The notes below the pieces were generated by a model. It was not told the DNA's origin. It saw only the letters and a program-made list of their open reading frames with translations, and made no database searches. A stretch of 64,000 bases of DNA from Paenarthrobacter sp. PH39-S1 (GTDB lineage Bacteria > Actinomycetota > Actinomycetes > Actinomycetales > Micrococcaceae). The DNA lies in NCBI RefSeq assembly GCF_030063245.1, contig NZ_JASISR010000022.1, forward strand, positions 1-64,000, read 5' to 3'. Both the position numbers and the translations under genes were made by a program. The first letter of the stretch is position 1; each line of letters begins with the position of its first letter. Positions 7,994-18,864 of this stretch are shown piece by piece.

Positions 7994-9322
7994 GTGACAG
8001 TTTTGCTCTTCATCCTGGGCGTCATCTTCGTGGCCGTGGGCGTTGCCGTGTCCATAGCGCTGCACGAAGTGGGACATCTTGTGCCCGCCAAGCTCTTCAA
8101 AGTCCGCGTCACTAAATACATGATCGGCTTCGGACCCACGCTGTGGTCCAAGAAGAAGGGCGAGACGGAATACGGGTTTAAGGCCATTCCGGCAGGGGGC
8201 TATGTGGCCATGATCGGCATGTACCCGCCAAATCCCGGCGACGGCAGCGTCCGGCCCTCCAGCACCGGAATGTTCCAGACGCTTGCCACGGAGGCCCGCA
8301 GCATTGCTCATGAGGACGTAGGCCCCGGCGACGAAAACCGGATGTTCTATAAGCTGCCGGTCTGGAAAAAGATCGTCATCATGCTTGGCGGACCATTTAT
8401 GAACCTGCTGATCGGTGTGGTGCTGACAGCTGTGCTGCTGATGGGCTTCGGTACTCCGCAGGCGACGACGACGCTGGCCGACGTCAACGCCTGTCAGGTG
8501 GCGTATGGGAAGCCGGCGCCGACCGATCTGAGCACGTGCGACAAGACGCCCGCGGCGGCTGCCGGACTGAAACCCGGTGACGTGATCACCTCCTTCGACG
8601 GCAGGACGGTGACCGGTTGGTCCGACATGACGTCGTGGATCCGGGCATCTGCCGGCAGGGATGTCCCGATTACAGTGCTGCGCGACGGCGGGGAGCTCAC
8701 GCTGACCATCACTCCGGTGCTGACCGCGCGGCCGGTGACGGACGCTAGCGGCGCCGTCGTGCTCGACGACAAGGGCCAGGCCGTGACCCAGCAGGTCGGG
8801 TTCATCGGCGTGGGACCCACCACAGCGATGGTGGCCCAGCCGCCCAGCGCGGTGCTTCCCTCGGTGGGGGACAGCATGGTCAAGATCTCCGGGGTGGTGC
8901 TGAATCTGCCACAGCGCCTGGTGGGCGTGGCGAAGGCGGCCTTCAGCAGTGAGCCGCGCGATCCGAACGGACCCATTTCGATGGTGGGCGTGGGCCGGGT
9001 GGCCGGTGAGGTGGCGGCGATGGAGCAGGTTCCGTTGAGCGCCCGGATTGCCACGCTGGTCGGTTTGCTTGCCGGGGTGAACCTGGCCTTGTGTGTGTTC
9101 AACCTGATTCCGTTGCTGCCGCTCGACGGCGGCCACGTGGCCGGTGCGCTGTACGAGGCGGCCCGCAGGCGGGTGGCGAAGCTTTTCGGGCGGAGGGATC
9201 CCGGCGCCTTCGACATCGCGAAACTCCTGCCGCTGACCTATGTGGTGGCGTCGCTGCTGCTGGTGATGGGCGCACTGCTCATGTATGCCGATATCGTCAA
9301 GCCGATTAATATCTTCGGTTGA
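7994..9322 (+). CDS. Site-2 (RIP) zinc metalloprotease, RseP/Rip1 family
   Basis: The 442-residue membrane protein has HEVGH at 24-28 (zinc ligands His24 and His28, catalytic Glu25) in its first transmembrane helix. A central PDZ domain contains AAAGLKPGDVITSFDG, and the second active-site motif LLPLDGGH sits in a C-terminal helix. These enzymes cut anti-sigma factors and other membrane substrates inside the bilayer. GTG 7994 was chosen because it starts directly with the first hydrophobic helix. The dxr-rip-ispG order is the conserved actinobacterial arrangement. The substrate cannot be told from the sequence. Confidence 0.93.
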   Translation: MTVLLFILGVIFVAVGVAVSIALHEVGHLVPAKLFKVRVTKYMIGFGPTLWSKKKGETEYGFKAIPAGGYVAMIGMYPPNPGDGSVRPSSTGMFQTLATEARSIAHEDVGPGDENRMFYKLPVWKKIVIMLGGPFMNLLIGVVLTAVLLMGFGTPQATTTLADVNACQVAYGKPAPTDLSTCDKTPAAAAGLKPGDVITSFDGRTVTGWSDMTSWIRASAGRDVPITVLRDGGELTLTITPVLTARPVTDASGAVVLDDKGQAVTQQVGFIGVGPTTAMVAQPPSAVLPSVGDSMVKISGVVLNLPQRLVGVAKAAFSSEPRDPNGPISMVGVGRVAGEVAAMEQVPLSARIATLVGLLAGVNLALCVFNLIPLLPLDGGHVAGALYEAARRRVAKLFGRRDPGAFDIAKLLPLTYVVASLLLVMGALLMYADIVKPINIFG

Positions 9323-9573
9323 TCTTGGACCCGTCGATTTACCGCGTTGGCCGCCCCACATGGATTTCACCAGCTGCTGAGCATCCCGGGCGCCTGCAGA
9401 GCGGACTCCACTCTTCAGATTCATCAGCCAGCCAAACCTCGACTTCCCGCGCTCAATCGACAGCAGGAGTGGGCCATGGCTGAGTTCCAAGGCAGTTAGT
9501 GGGTTAGGGGGCCGGCTGGCGGGTCCCTTGGCCCGGGGGCGAAGGTTGATGTTCACTTATCAGCCATTGAAGA

Positions 9574-9603
9574 TTGATTTGTTAAAATCATCTGCATATG
9601 ATT
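9574..9603 (+). promoter_or_regulatory. Leaderless promoter with overlapping operator, SatD-like gene
   Basis: TTGATT (9574-9579), exactly 17 bp, and TATGAT (9597-9602) lie 6 nt before ATG 9609. An inverted repeat AATCAT/ATGATT (9586-9591 and 9598-9603) overlaps the -10 box. No Shine-Dalgarno sequence is present, so the message should start at the ATG. Confidence 0.6.
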
Positions 9604-9608
9604 GATTT

Positions 9609-10298
9609 ATGTTTGTCTTGACGATGGACCAGCGTGCCAGCCGACGAGGCCCCGATTTGGTTCCCGGTTTGCTGGAGATGCTTCGGGACATCCCCGCCAA
9701 GCTGGCGTTCGAGCGCTCGGTGGGTGACGAGGTACAGGGCGTGTTGACGGATCCCGGCTCAATTGTTGAGGTAGTCATGCGCGCGCTCCGCACCGGGCAG
9801 TGGTACATCGGGATTGGCGTGGGACCCGTGGACTTTCCGTTGCCCCCCAGCCCACGGGAGGCCAGTGGACCGGCGTTCGTGGCCGCGCGCGCCGCGGTGG
9901 AGCGGGCCAAGAAAACCGGGGAGCGCGTACCCTTGTCCGTGCAATGGAGCGGAGGCGGAGCCGCGTCGCATAAATCAGGTTCCTCCGAGCCCGGTCTCGA
10001 CTCGGCCGACGCTGTCCAGGCCGGTTTCCGCCGCGCCGATCCGCAGCAGTTGGCGGCCTCGGCCGAAGCTGTCCTGGTCCTGACCGGCCGGCTTGTCAGA
10101 GGGCGGACGGAAGCCGAATGGCGCATTCTCGATCTGCTTCAGCCCGGAGTGCGGGGCGGTCAGGCCGCCGTCGCGGAACGGCTCGGAATCAGCCCGCAGG
10201 CCGTCAGCAAAGCGGTGTTGCGCTCCGGCTGGCAGGAAGAGCATGCGGGTCGGGCGGCGGCCGCCGTGCTGCTGAACCTTGTCTCCGATACTCTCTGA
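9609..10298 (+). CDS. SatD-like protein with C-terminal helix-turn-helix
   Basis: The 229-residue protein begins VLTMDQRASRRGPDLVP, a beginning I associate with the SatD family (the name comes from a streptococcal acid-tolerance operon). Near the C-terminus RGGQAAVAERLGISPQAVSKAVLRSGW is a clear helix-turn-helix. It may bind DNA, and the palindrome over its own promoter fits autoregulation. It is followed by a tandem repeat array and a membrane protein gene on the same strand, which may be its partner. The family name is from memory and the function is unknown. Confidence 0.75.
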   Translation: MFVLTMDQRASRRGPDLVPGLLEMLRDIPAKLAFERSVGDEVQGVLTDPGSIVEVVMRALRTGQWYIGIGVGPVDFPLPPSPREASGPAFVAARAAVERAKKTGERVPLSVQWSGGGAASHKSGSSEPGLDSADAVQAGFRRADPQQLAASAEAVLVLTGRLVRGRTEAEWRILDLLQPGVRGGQAAVAERLGISPQAVSKAVLRSGWQEEHAGRAAAAVLLNLVSDTL

Positions 10299-10331
10299 CA
10301 CCGTCCTGCCTTCCGGACTTCGGTAATCCTG

Positions 10332-10411
10332 ACTTCCGGCGTTACGGACTTCCGGCGTTACGGACGTCCGGCATTACGGACGTCCGGCATTACGGACGTC
10401 CGGCATTCCTG
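10332..10411 (+). repeat. Five 16-bp tandem repeats
   Basis: Five head-to-tail units run without spacers: two of ACTTCCGGCGTTACGG, two of ACGTCCGGCATTACGG and a last one ending in TTCCTG. A more diverged unit may lie just upstream. They fill the gap between the SatD-like gene and the membrane protein gene. Without spacers this is not a CRISPR array. Confidence 0.9.
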
Positions 10412-10491
10412 TCAGGGGCTGACGTTAGGCTGTAGACGACCGGGACGGGATGCCGGTCAGCGAACCTTTTACCGAGAGAGCGGGTAGCGGA

Positions 10492-11001
10492 ATGCAGGCG
10501 CTATGGATCGTGCTGACCGTTCTGACCGCGGTCGGCCTCGGATGGCCGGTCACCACCGGAATGCTCCGGCTGGCACAGGAAGCGGATGCCCAGGAGCGGC
10601 GTGCCCGGGCCGCGGACGGCCAAGAAGCCGACGGCACCCAGACCGAGCACCACGAAGCAGATGCCCCCGGAGACGAGGGTCTGGCCGATGCACCGGCCGG
10701 TGGCGATCCCCGTCCCCCTGCCGCGCGGGGCGACCGGCTCTCCGTCGACCGCCCTCCGCCGGGCGTGCTGCGCGGAGGCCTCGTGATCGGGCTGCTGGAG
10801 CGGGCTGCTGTCGTCATTGCCATCCTCGCCGAACAACCGGTGGCCATTGCCTACATTGTCGCCATCAAAGGACTCGGCCGTTTTCCGGAGCTTAAACAGA
10901 GCCCGGCCGCCAGTGAACGGTTCATCATAGGCACGCTCAGCTCCATGCTGTGGGCCGCTGCGGTGGCGACACTGGCCAAATGGCTTCTGCTGGGCGGATG
11001 A
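10492..11001 (+). CDS. Conserved membrane protein next to SatD-like gene
   Basis: The protein is 169 residues from ATG 10492. An N-terminal transmembrane helix (MQALWIVLTVLTAVGLGW) is followed by a long acidic and proline-rich linker. Then comes a conserved-looking block, GLLERAAVVIAILAEQPVAIAYIVAIKGLGRFPEL, and a final helix ending LAKWLLLGG. An in-frame ATG at 10450 would add 14 polar residues; I prefer 10492 because the chain then starts with the helix. I do not know a function. Position after the SatD-like gene suggests a linked role. Confidence 0.75.
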   Translation: MQALWIVLTVLTAVGLGWPVTTGMLRLAQEADAQERRARAADGQEADGTQTEHHEADAPGDEGLADAPAGGDPRPPAARGDRLSVDRPPPGVLRGGLVIGLLERAAVVIAILAEQPVAIAYIVAIKGLGRFPELKQSPAASERFIIGTLSSMLWAAAVATLAKWLLLGG

Positions 11002-11060
11002 TCGGCGGTTGATTCATGCCGCCCCGGCCGGCCCGGTGCGGTGTTTCAATGGCAGCGGTG

Positions 11061-11089
11061 CTCAAGTCGGCGGCGTGGGCGGATAAGCT
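11061..11089 (+). promoter_or_regulatory. Possible leaderless promoter, YciI-like gene
   Basis: TAAGCT (11084-11089) ends 6 nt before ATG 11096, and a weak CTCAAG lies 17 bp upstream. No ribosome site is visible. Confidence 0.4.
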
Positions 11090-11095
11090 GGCTTC

Positions 11096-11386
11096 ATGAG
11101 CGCTTTTGCAGTGGAATATGTTTACAGCCCCGACTCGGCGGACGTGCGTGACAAGCACCGGCCGGCCCATCGTGCGTGGTTGGCCTCTCTGGTGGAAGAC
11201 GGGCGGGTGCTGGCAACAGGCCCCTTCGTCGACGGCACCGGTGCATTGCTGATCTTCAAGACCGACACTGAGGACACGCTAAACCGCCTGCTGACCGATG
11301 ACCCGTTCAATATTGCCGGCGGAATCGCTGGGCTGAAGGTCACCGAATGGAACCCCATGATGGGTTTGTTGAGCACCAGCTTGTAG
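11096..11386 (+). CDS. YciI family protein
   Basis: The protein is 96 residues, the usual size. The family pattern is visible: DKHRPAHRAWLASLVEDGRVLATGPFVDGTGALLIF, then LLTDDPFNIAGG and VTEWNPMMG near the end. The His of RPAH and the Asp of DDPF correspond to the conserved putative catalytic pair. YCII proteins have a dimeric ferredoxin-like fold, and their roles are mostly unknown. It stands alone between the SatD-like pair and ispG. Confidence 0.9.
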   Translation: MSAFAVEYVYSPDSADVRDKHRPAHRAWLASLVEDGRVLATGPFVDGTGALLIFKTDTEDTLNRLLTDDPFNIAGGIAGLKVTEWNPMMGLLSTSL

Positions 11387-11514
11387 TTACCTGGATCCCG
11401 TGCTGCGGTCGGGCCACGAAGCCTACAATTGAACTGAACCGCCGCCGTCAAGCCCGGGCGGCACTGGGTTCATATCGAACCAATAGGTTCACGTAGAACC
11501 ACAAGGAGTACATT

Positions 11515-12681
11515 TTGACCTCGGTCAGCCTCGGAATGCCGGAAGCACCACCACCCGTCCTTGCCCCCCGGCGTAAGACGCGGCAGATCAGGGTCGGTTC
11601 AGTCGGCGTTGGCTCGGATTCGCCCATCAGCGTGCAGTCGATGACCACGACCCCCACTACGGACATCAACGCCACTCTCCAGCAAATCGCCGAGCTGACG
11701 GCGTCCGGCTGTGACATTGTCCGGGTCGCCTGCCCCTCCGCCGATGACGCCGAGGCTCTGCCGATCATCGCCAGGAAGTCCCAGATTCCGGTCATCGCGG
11801 ACATCCACTTCCAGCCGAAGTACGTTTTCGCCGCCATCGATGCCGGCTGCGCCGCGGTGCGCGTGAATCCAGGAAACATCCGCAAGTTCGATGACCAGAT
11901 CAAGGAGATTGCCCAGGCCGCCAAGGACCATGGCACCTCCATCCGGATCGGCGTCAACGCCGGATCCCTCGATCCGCGCCTGATGGAGAAGTACGGGAAG
12001 GCCACACCCGAGGCACTGGTCGAATCAGCCGTCTGGGAAGCATCTTTGTTCGAGGAGCATGACTTCCACGATTTTAAGATCTCCGTCAAGCACAATGATC
12101 CAGTGATTATGGTGCGGGCTTACGAACTGCTGGCCGAGCGCGGCGATTGGCCGCTGCATCTGGGTGTAACGGAGGCCGGCCCTGCCTTCCAGGGCACCAT
12201 CAAGTCCGCCACCGCCTTCGGTGCGCTGCTCGCCAAGGGAATCGGCGATACCATCCGCGTTTCCCTGTCCGCCCCGCCAGTGGAGGAAATCAAGGTAGGC
12301 AACCAGATCCTGCAGTCGCTCAATCTGCGCCCCCGCAAACTCGAAATCGTCTCCTGCCCGTCCTGCGGCCGTGCCCAGGTGGACGTCTACACTCTGGCCG
12401 AGCAGGTAACCGCCGGGCTCGAAGGGATGGAGATTCCACTGCGCGTTGCCGTCATGGGGTGTGTGGTCAATGGGCCCGGCGAGGCCCGTGAGGCGGACCT
12501 GGGGGTAGCTTCCGGAAACGGCAAGGGCCAGATTTTTGTGAAGGGGAAAGTCATTAAAACTGTTCCCGAGGACCAGATTGTTGAGACACTCATTGAAGAG
12601 GCGATGAAGATCGCAGAACAGATGGGGGACACCGATGGCGAAGATGCTGTCAAGGGTGGTCCCGTGGTTAGCGTCTCGTAA
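11515..12681 (+). CDS. ispG: 4-hydroxy-3-methylbut-2-enyl diphosphate synthase (GcpE)
   Basis: This 388-residue enzyme carries out the penultimate MEP-pathway step, reducing MEcPP to HMBPP with a [4Fe-4S] cluster. The cluster ligands are visible as Cys281 and Cys284 in [11 protein letters not shown] and Cys316 in [13 protein letters not shown], with Glu323 as the usual fourth ligand. The TIM-barrel part has [10 protein letters not shown] and [11 protein letters not shown] 11515 is the start: AAGGAG lies 7 nt upstream and the frame agrees with the family. The next gene overlaps its 3' end by 47 nt. Its pathway partner dxr lies upstream. Confidence 0.97.
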   Translation: MTSVSLGMPEAPPPVLAPRRKTRQIRVGSVGVGSDSPISVQSMTTTPTTDINATLQQIAELTASGCDIVRVACPSADDAEALPIIARKSQIPVIADIHFQPKYVFAAIDAGCAAVRVNPGNIRKFDDQIKEIAQAAKDHGTSIRIGVNAGSLDPRLMEKYGKATPEALVESAVWEASLFEEHDFHDFKISVKHNDPVIMVRAYELLAERGDWPLHLGVTEAGPAFQGTIKSATAFGALLAKGIGDTIRVSLSAPPVEEIKVGNQILQSLNLRPRKLEIVSCPSCGRAQVDVYTLAEQVTAGLEGMEIPLRVAVMGCVVNGPGEAREADLGVASGNGKGQIFVKGKVIKTVPEDQIVETLIEEAMKIAEQMGDTDGEDAVKGGPVVSVS

Positions 12682-13531
12682 CGGCGGATCTCCTGCCGGT
12701 GCGGTGCGGGCCCTGGTCCATCAGGACACAGACGCGCTCGGCAGACTGGTTGGGCTTGACCCGGTGGCCAATGTTTTTATGGCGTCCCAGCTGGAGACGG
12801 CGGGGAGCGCCGTCCCGGCGGGGCTTGGTACCGTGGTGCTCGGTTATTTTGAGGACGACGGCGCACTCACGGGCGCCTGCTGGATCGGTGCCAACGTGGT
12901 CCCTGTCCAGGCGACGGCGGTGCAGGCCCGGTTCTTCGGCCAGTGGCTGGCTTCCTCGCAGCGGAATATTGCCTCGATTTTCGGCCCCGCCGAAGCCGTG
13001 CTGGGGATCTATGCCGAGTTGGAGTGTGCGGGCGCGAAGGCCGCGGAAATCAGAGCCGATCAGCCGCTCCTGGTCATGGCAGCCGAACCGGGACTGGCGG
13101 GTGAACCCGGGCTGGTGCCCAGCCGCGAAGAAGATTTCGCAGCGATCCTGCCCGCGGCTGCCGCCATGTTTGAAGAGGAGGTGGGGTATTCGCCGTTTCT
13201 GGGCGGCGAGGAGCACTACCGCCGCCGCATCGCGGCACTGATCCGGCAGGGGTACTCCCTCAGCCATCTCAACGGCAACGGCGAAGTCATCTTTAAGGCC
13301 GATCTCGGCGCGGTTTCCTCAGCAGCCACCCAGATCCAGGGGGTGTGGCTTAATCCCGAGTACCGCGGTCGTGGCCTCAGCGCCGGCTACATGGCCGCCG
13401 TCGTCCGGCTGGCTCAGTGCCACGCACCGCTGGCCACCCTCTACGTTAACGATTACAACGTCCGCGCCCGCGCCACTTACGAACGGGTGGGCTTCCGGCA
13501 GGTGGGGACGTTCGCGACCGTATTGTTTTAG
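12635..13531 (+). CDS. GNAT-family N-acetyltransferase with N-terminal DUF4081
   Basis: The 298-residue chain begins inside ispG. Residues 20-150 resemble DUF4081 ([31 protein letters not shown]). The C-terminal GNAT domain has the acetyl-CoA signature [21 protein letters not shown], then [19 protein letters not shown]. An ATG at 12644 is an alternative start. Overlap with ispG implies a shared transcript, an arrangement common in this order. The substrate is unknown. Confidence 0.9.
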   Translation: MAKMLSRVVPWLASRNGGSPAGAVRALVHQDTDALGRLVGLDPVANVFMASQLETAGSAVPAGLGTVVLGYFEDDGALTGACWIGANVVPVQATAVQARFFGQWLASSQRNIASIFGPAEAVLGIYAELECAGAKAAEIRADQPLLVMAAEPGLAGEPGLVPSREEDFAAILPAAAAMFEEEVGYSPFLGGEEHYRRRIAALIRQGYSLSHLNGNGEVIFKADLGAVSSAATQIQGVWLNPEYRGRGLSAGYMAAVVRLAQCHAPLATLYVNDYNVRARATYERVGFRQVGTFATVLF

Positions 13532-13578
13532 ATTGTTCCAGGCAGCACAAGGGCGGAACCTCTGCAGGAGGAGGACCA

Positions 13579-14075
13579 ATGGCAGCAGCCGAGGTTGGCA
13601 GGGCGTTCGACGGGGACACCGGGGACCAATTCCGCTCGCTGAAATCCCTGCGGTTGTTGTCGACGGCACCGTCGCGGAGGTGCAGATAGCCGGTCCCGGC
13701 AGGGGTAATGCGATGGGCCCGGACTTCGCCGCCCTCAGGAACGGAAACGGGAGAAATGCCGGCCAGCGGGCGGAATTCCAACGGACAATCGGAAGGCTGC
13801 AGCAGGCCGTGGCATCGGTGCAGAAATCGTCAAGCCGGTGATTGCCGCGGTGGATGGCTGGTGCATTGGCGGGGGCGCGAGTTGGCGGCGGCCGTTGCAG
13901 CCAACCCACCACTGGCTGTGCAGGGCGTGAAGGAAGTCCTCAATTTCGGCCACGGCCGGGAAGTACAAGCCGGATTGGACTACGTGGCTGCCTGGAACTG
14001 CGCCTTTTTGCCCAGTGAGGACCTTGCCGAAGCCATGCGTGGCTTTGACGAGCAACGGCGGCACCGCGTCCCGGA
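13579..14075 (+). pseudogene. Enoyl-CoA hydratase remnant
   Basis: AGGAGGAGG precedes ATG 13579, but the frame closes quickly. Crotonase pieces appear in other frames: IPAVVVDGTVAEVQIAGPGRGNAM from about 13645; KPVIAAVDGWCIGGG near 13835, which is the oxyanion-hole strand; and AAAVAANPPLAVQGVKEVL running to YVAAWNCAFLPSEDLAEAM at 13880-14035. The stretch between the first two pieces is much shorter than in intact enzymes, so there is an internal deletion as well as at least two frame changes. The 3' end runs straight into the TMEM175-like remnant. Confidence 0.8.
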
Positions 14076-14511
14076 GGGCGTTTCGCCGGGATCGGAAACT
14101 TTTGGCTCGTGCACCACCGGCTGTATGAACAGGTGATTGACTACAACGTCCCGTTGCTGTGGGCGAATCTGCTCTGGCTGCTGACCATCGTGTTCCTGCC
14201 GTTTCCCACCGAGCTGCTGGGCTCGGGCGATCGGCGTGACCTGGCCACGTACGCGGTGTATATCGGAACTTTGGTCTTCACCAGCGCAGCCATCTTGCTG
14301 CAGCAGGTCATTGTGGTCCGCTCTGCGGACCTGCATGCACCCGGCAATCAGCGGCCCCGTCGTTGCGGCCCTACGTGATCACCACGATCCTGCTGATTCT
14401 GGCTTTTGCCGTCGCGGTGACAATCCGGGGAATCGTTTTGTGGTCGCTGCTGCTGCTGGCTGTGGGCCGACCGCTTGAACGTCTCCTGCAGGAACTTCAG
14501 CGGCCACACTA
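14076..14511 (+). pseudogene. TMEM175-family (DUF1211) potassium channel remnant
   Basis: From about 14082 one frame reads FAGIGNFWLVHHRLYEQVIDY, then LLWANLLWLLTIVFLPFPTELLG and LATYAVYIGTLVFTSAAILL. These are middle helices of a DUF1211/TMEM175 channel subunit. The first helices, including the RxxxFSD region, are missing. After about 14358 the frame shifts, and the last helices (VITTILLILAFAVAV, IVLWSLLLLAVGRPLERLL) are in another frame ending at TAG 14511. The gene is thus both truncated and frameshifted. Confidence 0.75.
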
Positions 14512-14560
14512 GCGGTTGACCGGCGGCTGGTCCCCGCTCCGGGGCTGCCGTAGTCTTTAT

Positions 14561-14572
14561 GCAACTAGTTGC
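14561..14572. promoter_or_regulatory. Perfect palindrome upstream of the dienoyl-CoA reductase gene
   Basis: GCAACTAGTTGC is a perfect 12-bp palindrome between a TAGTCT -10-like box (14551-14556) and the AAGGAG ribosome site (14575-14580), and is flanked by TTA and TAA. The position suits a repressor. The PadR gene downstream is one candidate, though the sequence looks more like MarR/TetR-type sites. Confidence 0.6.
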
Positions 14573-14577
14573 CTTAA

Positions 14578-16656
<2,079 letters not shown>

Positions 16657-16658
16657 CC

Positions 16659-17315
16659 ATGTCGCTTCCGCATGCAATTCTCACGTCCCTGCTGGAAAGA
16701 CCCGGCTCAGGGGCCGAGCTGGCACGGCGCTTCGACAAGTCGATTGGCTACTTCTGGCAGGCCACCCATCAGCAGATCTATCGCGAGCTGGCGCGGCTGG
16801 AGGAGCGTGGTCTGATCCGGTCCGCTGCGCGTGAAGCTACCAGGGGGCGAAAACGCGATTACGCGGTCCTCCCGGCTGGAGCGGCGGAGCTTCAGCGCTG
16901 GACCGGGCTGCAGCAGGATCCGCAGCCTGTCCGGGACGCCCTGCTGGTAAGGCTTCGGGCGGCGGCCGTATTGCAGGCAGGAATGACGCACGATGGAACC
17001 GTGCGGGATGGAAGCCTGCGCGCGGAACTGGCACGGCACCGGGGGCTGCATCAACAACAGCTGTCCCTATATCAGGCGGTAGAAGCCCATGATTTTACGA
17101 CGTTTCCACCGCACCGGGAGTCCACAGCCGCCCCGGACGGACGCAGCTGCGGACCAGGCGTGGGGCCCAGCGGTGGACTTAGCGTCGGACCTGATGGTGG
17201 ACCCGACGCGGCCCTGCAACGCGCGGTCCTGCAGGCTGGCATCAGCTTCGAGACGGCCTGGCTCAGCTGGGCAGATGACACCCTGAACGCCCTGCACCCT
17301 TCCCCCGACTTCTGA
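16659..17315 (+). CDS. PadR-family transcriptional regulator
   Basis: The protein is 218 residues from ATG 16659, 2 nt after the reductase stop. The N-terminal PadR winged helix is clear: AILTSLLERPGSGAELARRF, then ATHQQIYRELARLEERGLI and RKRDYAVLPAG. The C-terminal half is an alpha-helical dimerisation region interrupted by a glycine- and proline-rich stretch at about residues 150-185, which looks inserted. It probably regulates the reductase gene it is cotranscribed with. Confidence 0.88.
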   Translation: MSLPHAILTSLLERPGSGAELARRFDKSIGYFWQATHQQIYRELARLEERGLIRSAAREATRGRKRDYAVLPAGAAELQRWTGLQQDPQPVRDALLVRLRAAAVLQAGMTHDGTVRDGSLRAELARHRGLHQQQLSLYQAVEAHDFTTFPPHRESTAAPDGRSCGPGVGPSGGLSVGPDGGPDAALQRAVLQAGISFETAWLSWADDTLNALHPSPDF

Positions 17316-17509
17316 AATGCCCGCGATGGGGCCGTTTTTCATCGACGCGCCTCTCGTTGCGTTGCTCGTTCGCCACCGCGACGACGAGGTGGACGCGGCT
17401 ACGCCGCCTACGATGAGCAGCCGCTCGATGAGCCGAATGAGCGGGGCGATTTGTCGTCGTTCCGACAAGCCGCCGTCCGCATGCGCCGTTCCCCGACAAC
17501 GAACGTGAG

Positions 17510-18112
17510 CTACGGCAGGGGAGCGGTGAGGTAGCGCTGGACGGTAGGACCCAACAGGGCGACGACGTCGTCATGATCCGCGGTGGCCAGCGGTTCCAGC
17601 TTCAGGAAGTAGCGGCTGATCATCAGGCCGATCAGCTGACTCGCCACGAGGGATCCGCGCAACCGATGCGCAGCGGCATCGCCGGGCAAATCGGCCAACA
17701 GCAGTGCGACAATTCGTTTGATCAGGACTTCGCGCAGCAGGGCGGCCCGGGATGAGGAGCTCACGGCTCCGCGCATCAGCGCAATCAAGGCAGGTTGCGC
17801 GGGTGAGTCCCAGAGGCCAAGGACAGCGTGCAGAAGGGCTTCCCCGCGGACTTCCGGCGCGGTGTGAGCGACGCCGGCCAGGACCGTGCGCGGATCTGCG
17901 GGGAGTTCAATGCAGGCGGCAAAGAGTCCATCCTTGTCCTGAAAATAGTGATGCACCATCGCGGAATCGACCCCGGCATCACGGGCGATTCCGCGCAGGC
18001 TGGTCGCATCGTATCCGAGCTCGGCGAACAGCTTCCGGGCGCTGGAAAGGATCACTGCGCGCGTGTTTTCGGTGCCGCTCCGCCGCCCCCGCCGTGGCAG
18101 GCCGGCGCTCAT
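17510..18112 (-). CDS. TetR-family transcriptional regulator
   Basis: The protein is 200 residues. The N-terminal TetR helix-turn-helix reads RAVILSSARKLFAELGYDATSLRGIARDAGVDSAMVHHYFQDKDGLFAA. ATG 18112 overlaps the stop of the permease as ATGA, which fixes the start; longer frames run through the permease gene. It is the last gene of an ATPase-permease-regulator operon, and a perfect palindrome lies just before the first gene. This suggests the exporter operon controls itself through this repressor. The ligand is unknown. Confidence 0.9.
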   Translation of the reverse strand: MSAGLPRRGRRSGTENTRAVILSSARKLFAELGYDATSLRGIARDAGVDSAMVHHYFQDKDGLFAACIELPADPRTVLAGVAHTAPEVRGEALLHAVLGLWDSPAQPALIALMRGAVSSSSRAALLREVLIKRIVALLLADLPGDAAAHRLRGSLVASQLIGLMISRYFLKLEPLATADHDDVVALLGPTVQRYLTAPLP

Positions 18113-18864
18113 GGCGTCTGTCTGCGCAGCGTCGGTGATGCCAGCAAAAGCACCGCCAGGACGAACCCGATCATCACCAGCACATCCGCCCACATGGCCG
18201 CCGTGGACGTGGAGTGCCCTGCGATTTCCTGCAGCGCGTCCACGGAATAACTCAACGGGAGCACATTCGAAACGGCCTCCAACACGCTGTTCATTTGATC
18301 CCGCGCCACGAACAGTCCGCAGAGCAGAATCTGGGGAATGACCACCACCGGCATGAATTGAACGGCCTGGAATTCCGTCCTGGCAAACGCCGAGCAGAGC
18401 AACCCCAGGGCCACGCCGAGCACGGAGTTCAGCACGGCCACCAGGACGACCAGACCGGGATTGCCCTTGATGTCCAGACCAAACACCCAATAGGCGACGG
18501 CGGTGGCCACCAGAGATTGCAGCGCCGCCATCATGGAGAACGCCAGTGCGTAGCCGAAAAGCAGGTCCGCCTTGTGGATAGGCGTCGTCAGCAGGCGTTC
18601 CAGAGTGCCCGACGTGCGCTCGCGCAGCATAGTGATGGAGGTCACCAGGAACATCACCACGAAGGGGAAAATGGCCAGCATCATCAACCCCACCCGGTCG
18701 AAGGTGCGCGGGATGCCGGGCGGCATTGTTTCGTTTTCGAACAAGTAATAGACAAACGTCAACAGCACGGCGGGAACCACCAGAATCAGGGCGATGCTGC
18801 GCGGGTCACCGCGGAGCTGACGGAGCACGCGGGCAGCGGTGGCGCCCATCATCCGCGGGTTCAT
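18109..18864 (-). CDS. ABC-2 type transporter permease
   Basis: The 251-residue protein has about six transmembrane helices and the ABC-2 pattern: RDPRS-like RGDPRSIALILVVPAVLL near the N-terminus, the cytoplasmic segment LRERTSGTLERLLTTPIHKADLLFGY, and the late LPLSYSVDALQEI loop. It overlaps the ATPase gene by 4 nt and the regulator by 4 nt. With the ATPase it would form a drug or lipid exporter, and the substrate is not readable from the sequence. Confidence 0.92.
   Translation of the reverse strand: MNPRMMGATAARVLRQLRGDPRSIALILVVPAVLLTFVYYLFENETMPPGIPRTFDRVGLMMLAIFPFVVMFLVTSITMLRERTSGTLERLLTTPIHKADLLFGYALAFSMMAALQSLVATAVAYWVFGLDIKGNPGLVVLVAVLNSVLGVALGLLCSAFARTEFQAVQFMPVVVIPQILLCGLFVARDQMNSVLEAVSNVLPLSYSVDALQEIAGHSTSTAAMWADVLVMIGFVLAVLLLASPTLRRQTP

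Noticed and set aside
7964-9556. 530-codon open frame antisense to the RIP protease
   Set aside because: It is a shadow of the protease gene, and the protease motifs on the plus strand are unambiguous. The non-overlapping first 75 codons have no recognisable family.
10332-10411. Possible CRISPR array
   Set aside because: The 16-bp units are contiguous with no spacers and no cas genes are nearby.
17316-17509. Possible gene remnant between PadR and TetR genes
   Set aside because: Short frames on both strands show no recognisable domain, so I left it as unassigned intergenic sequence.
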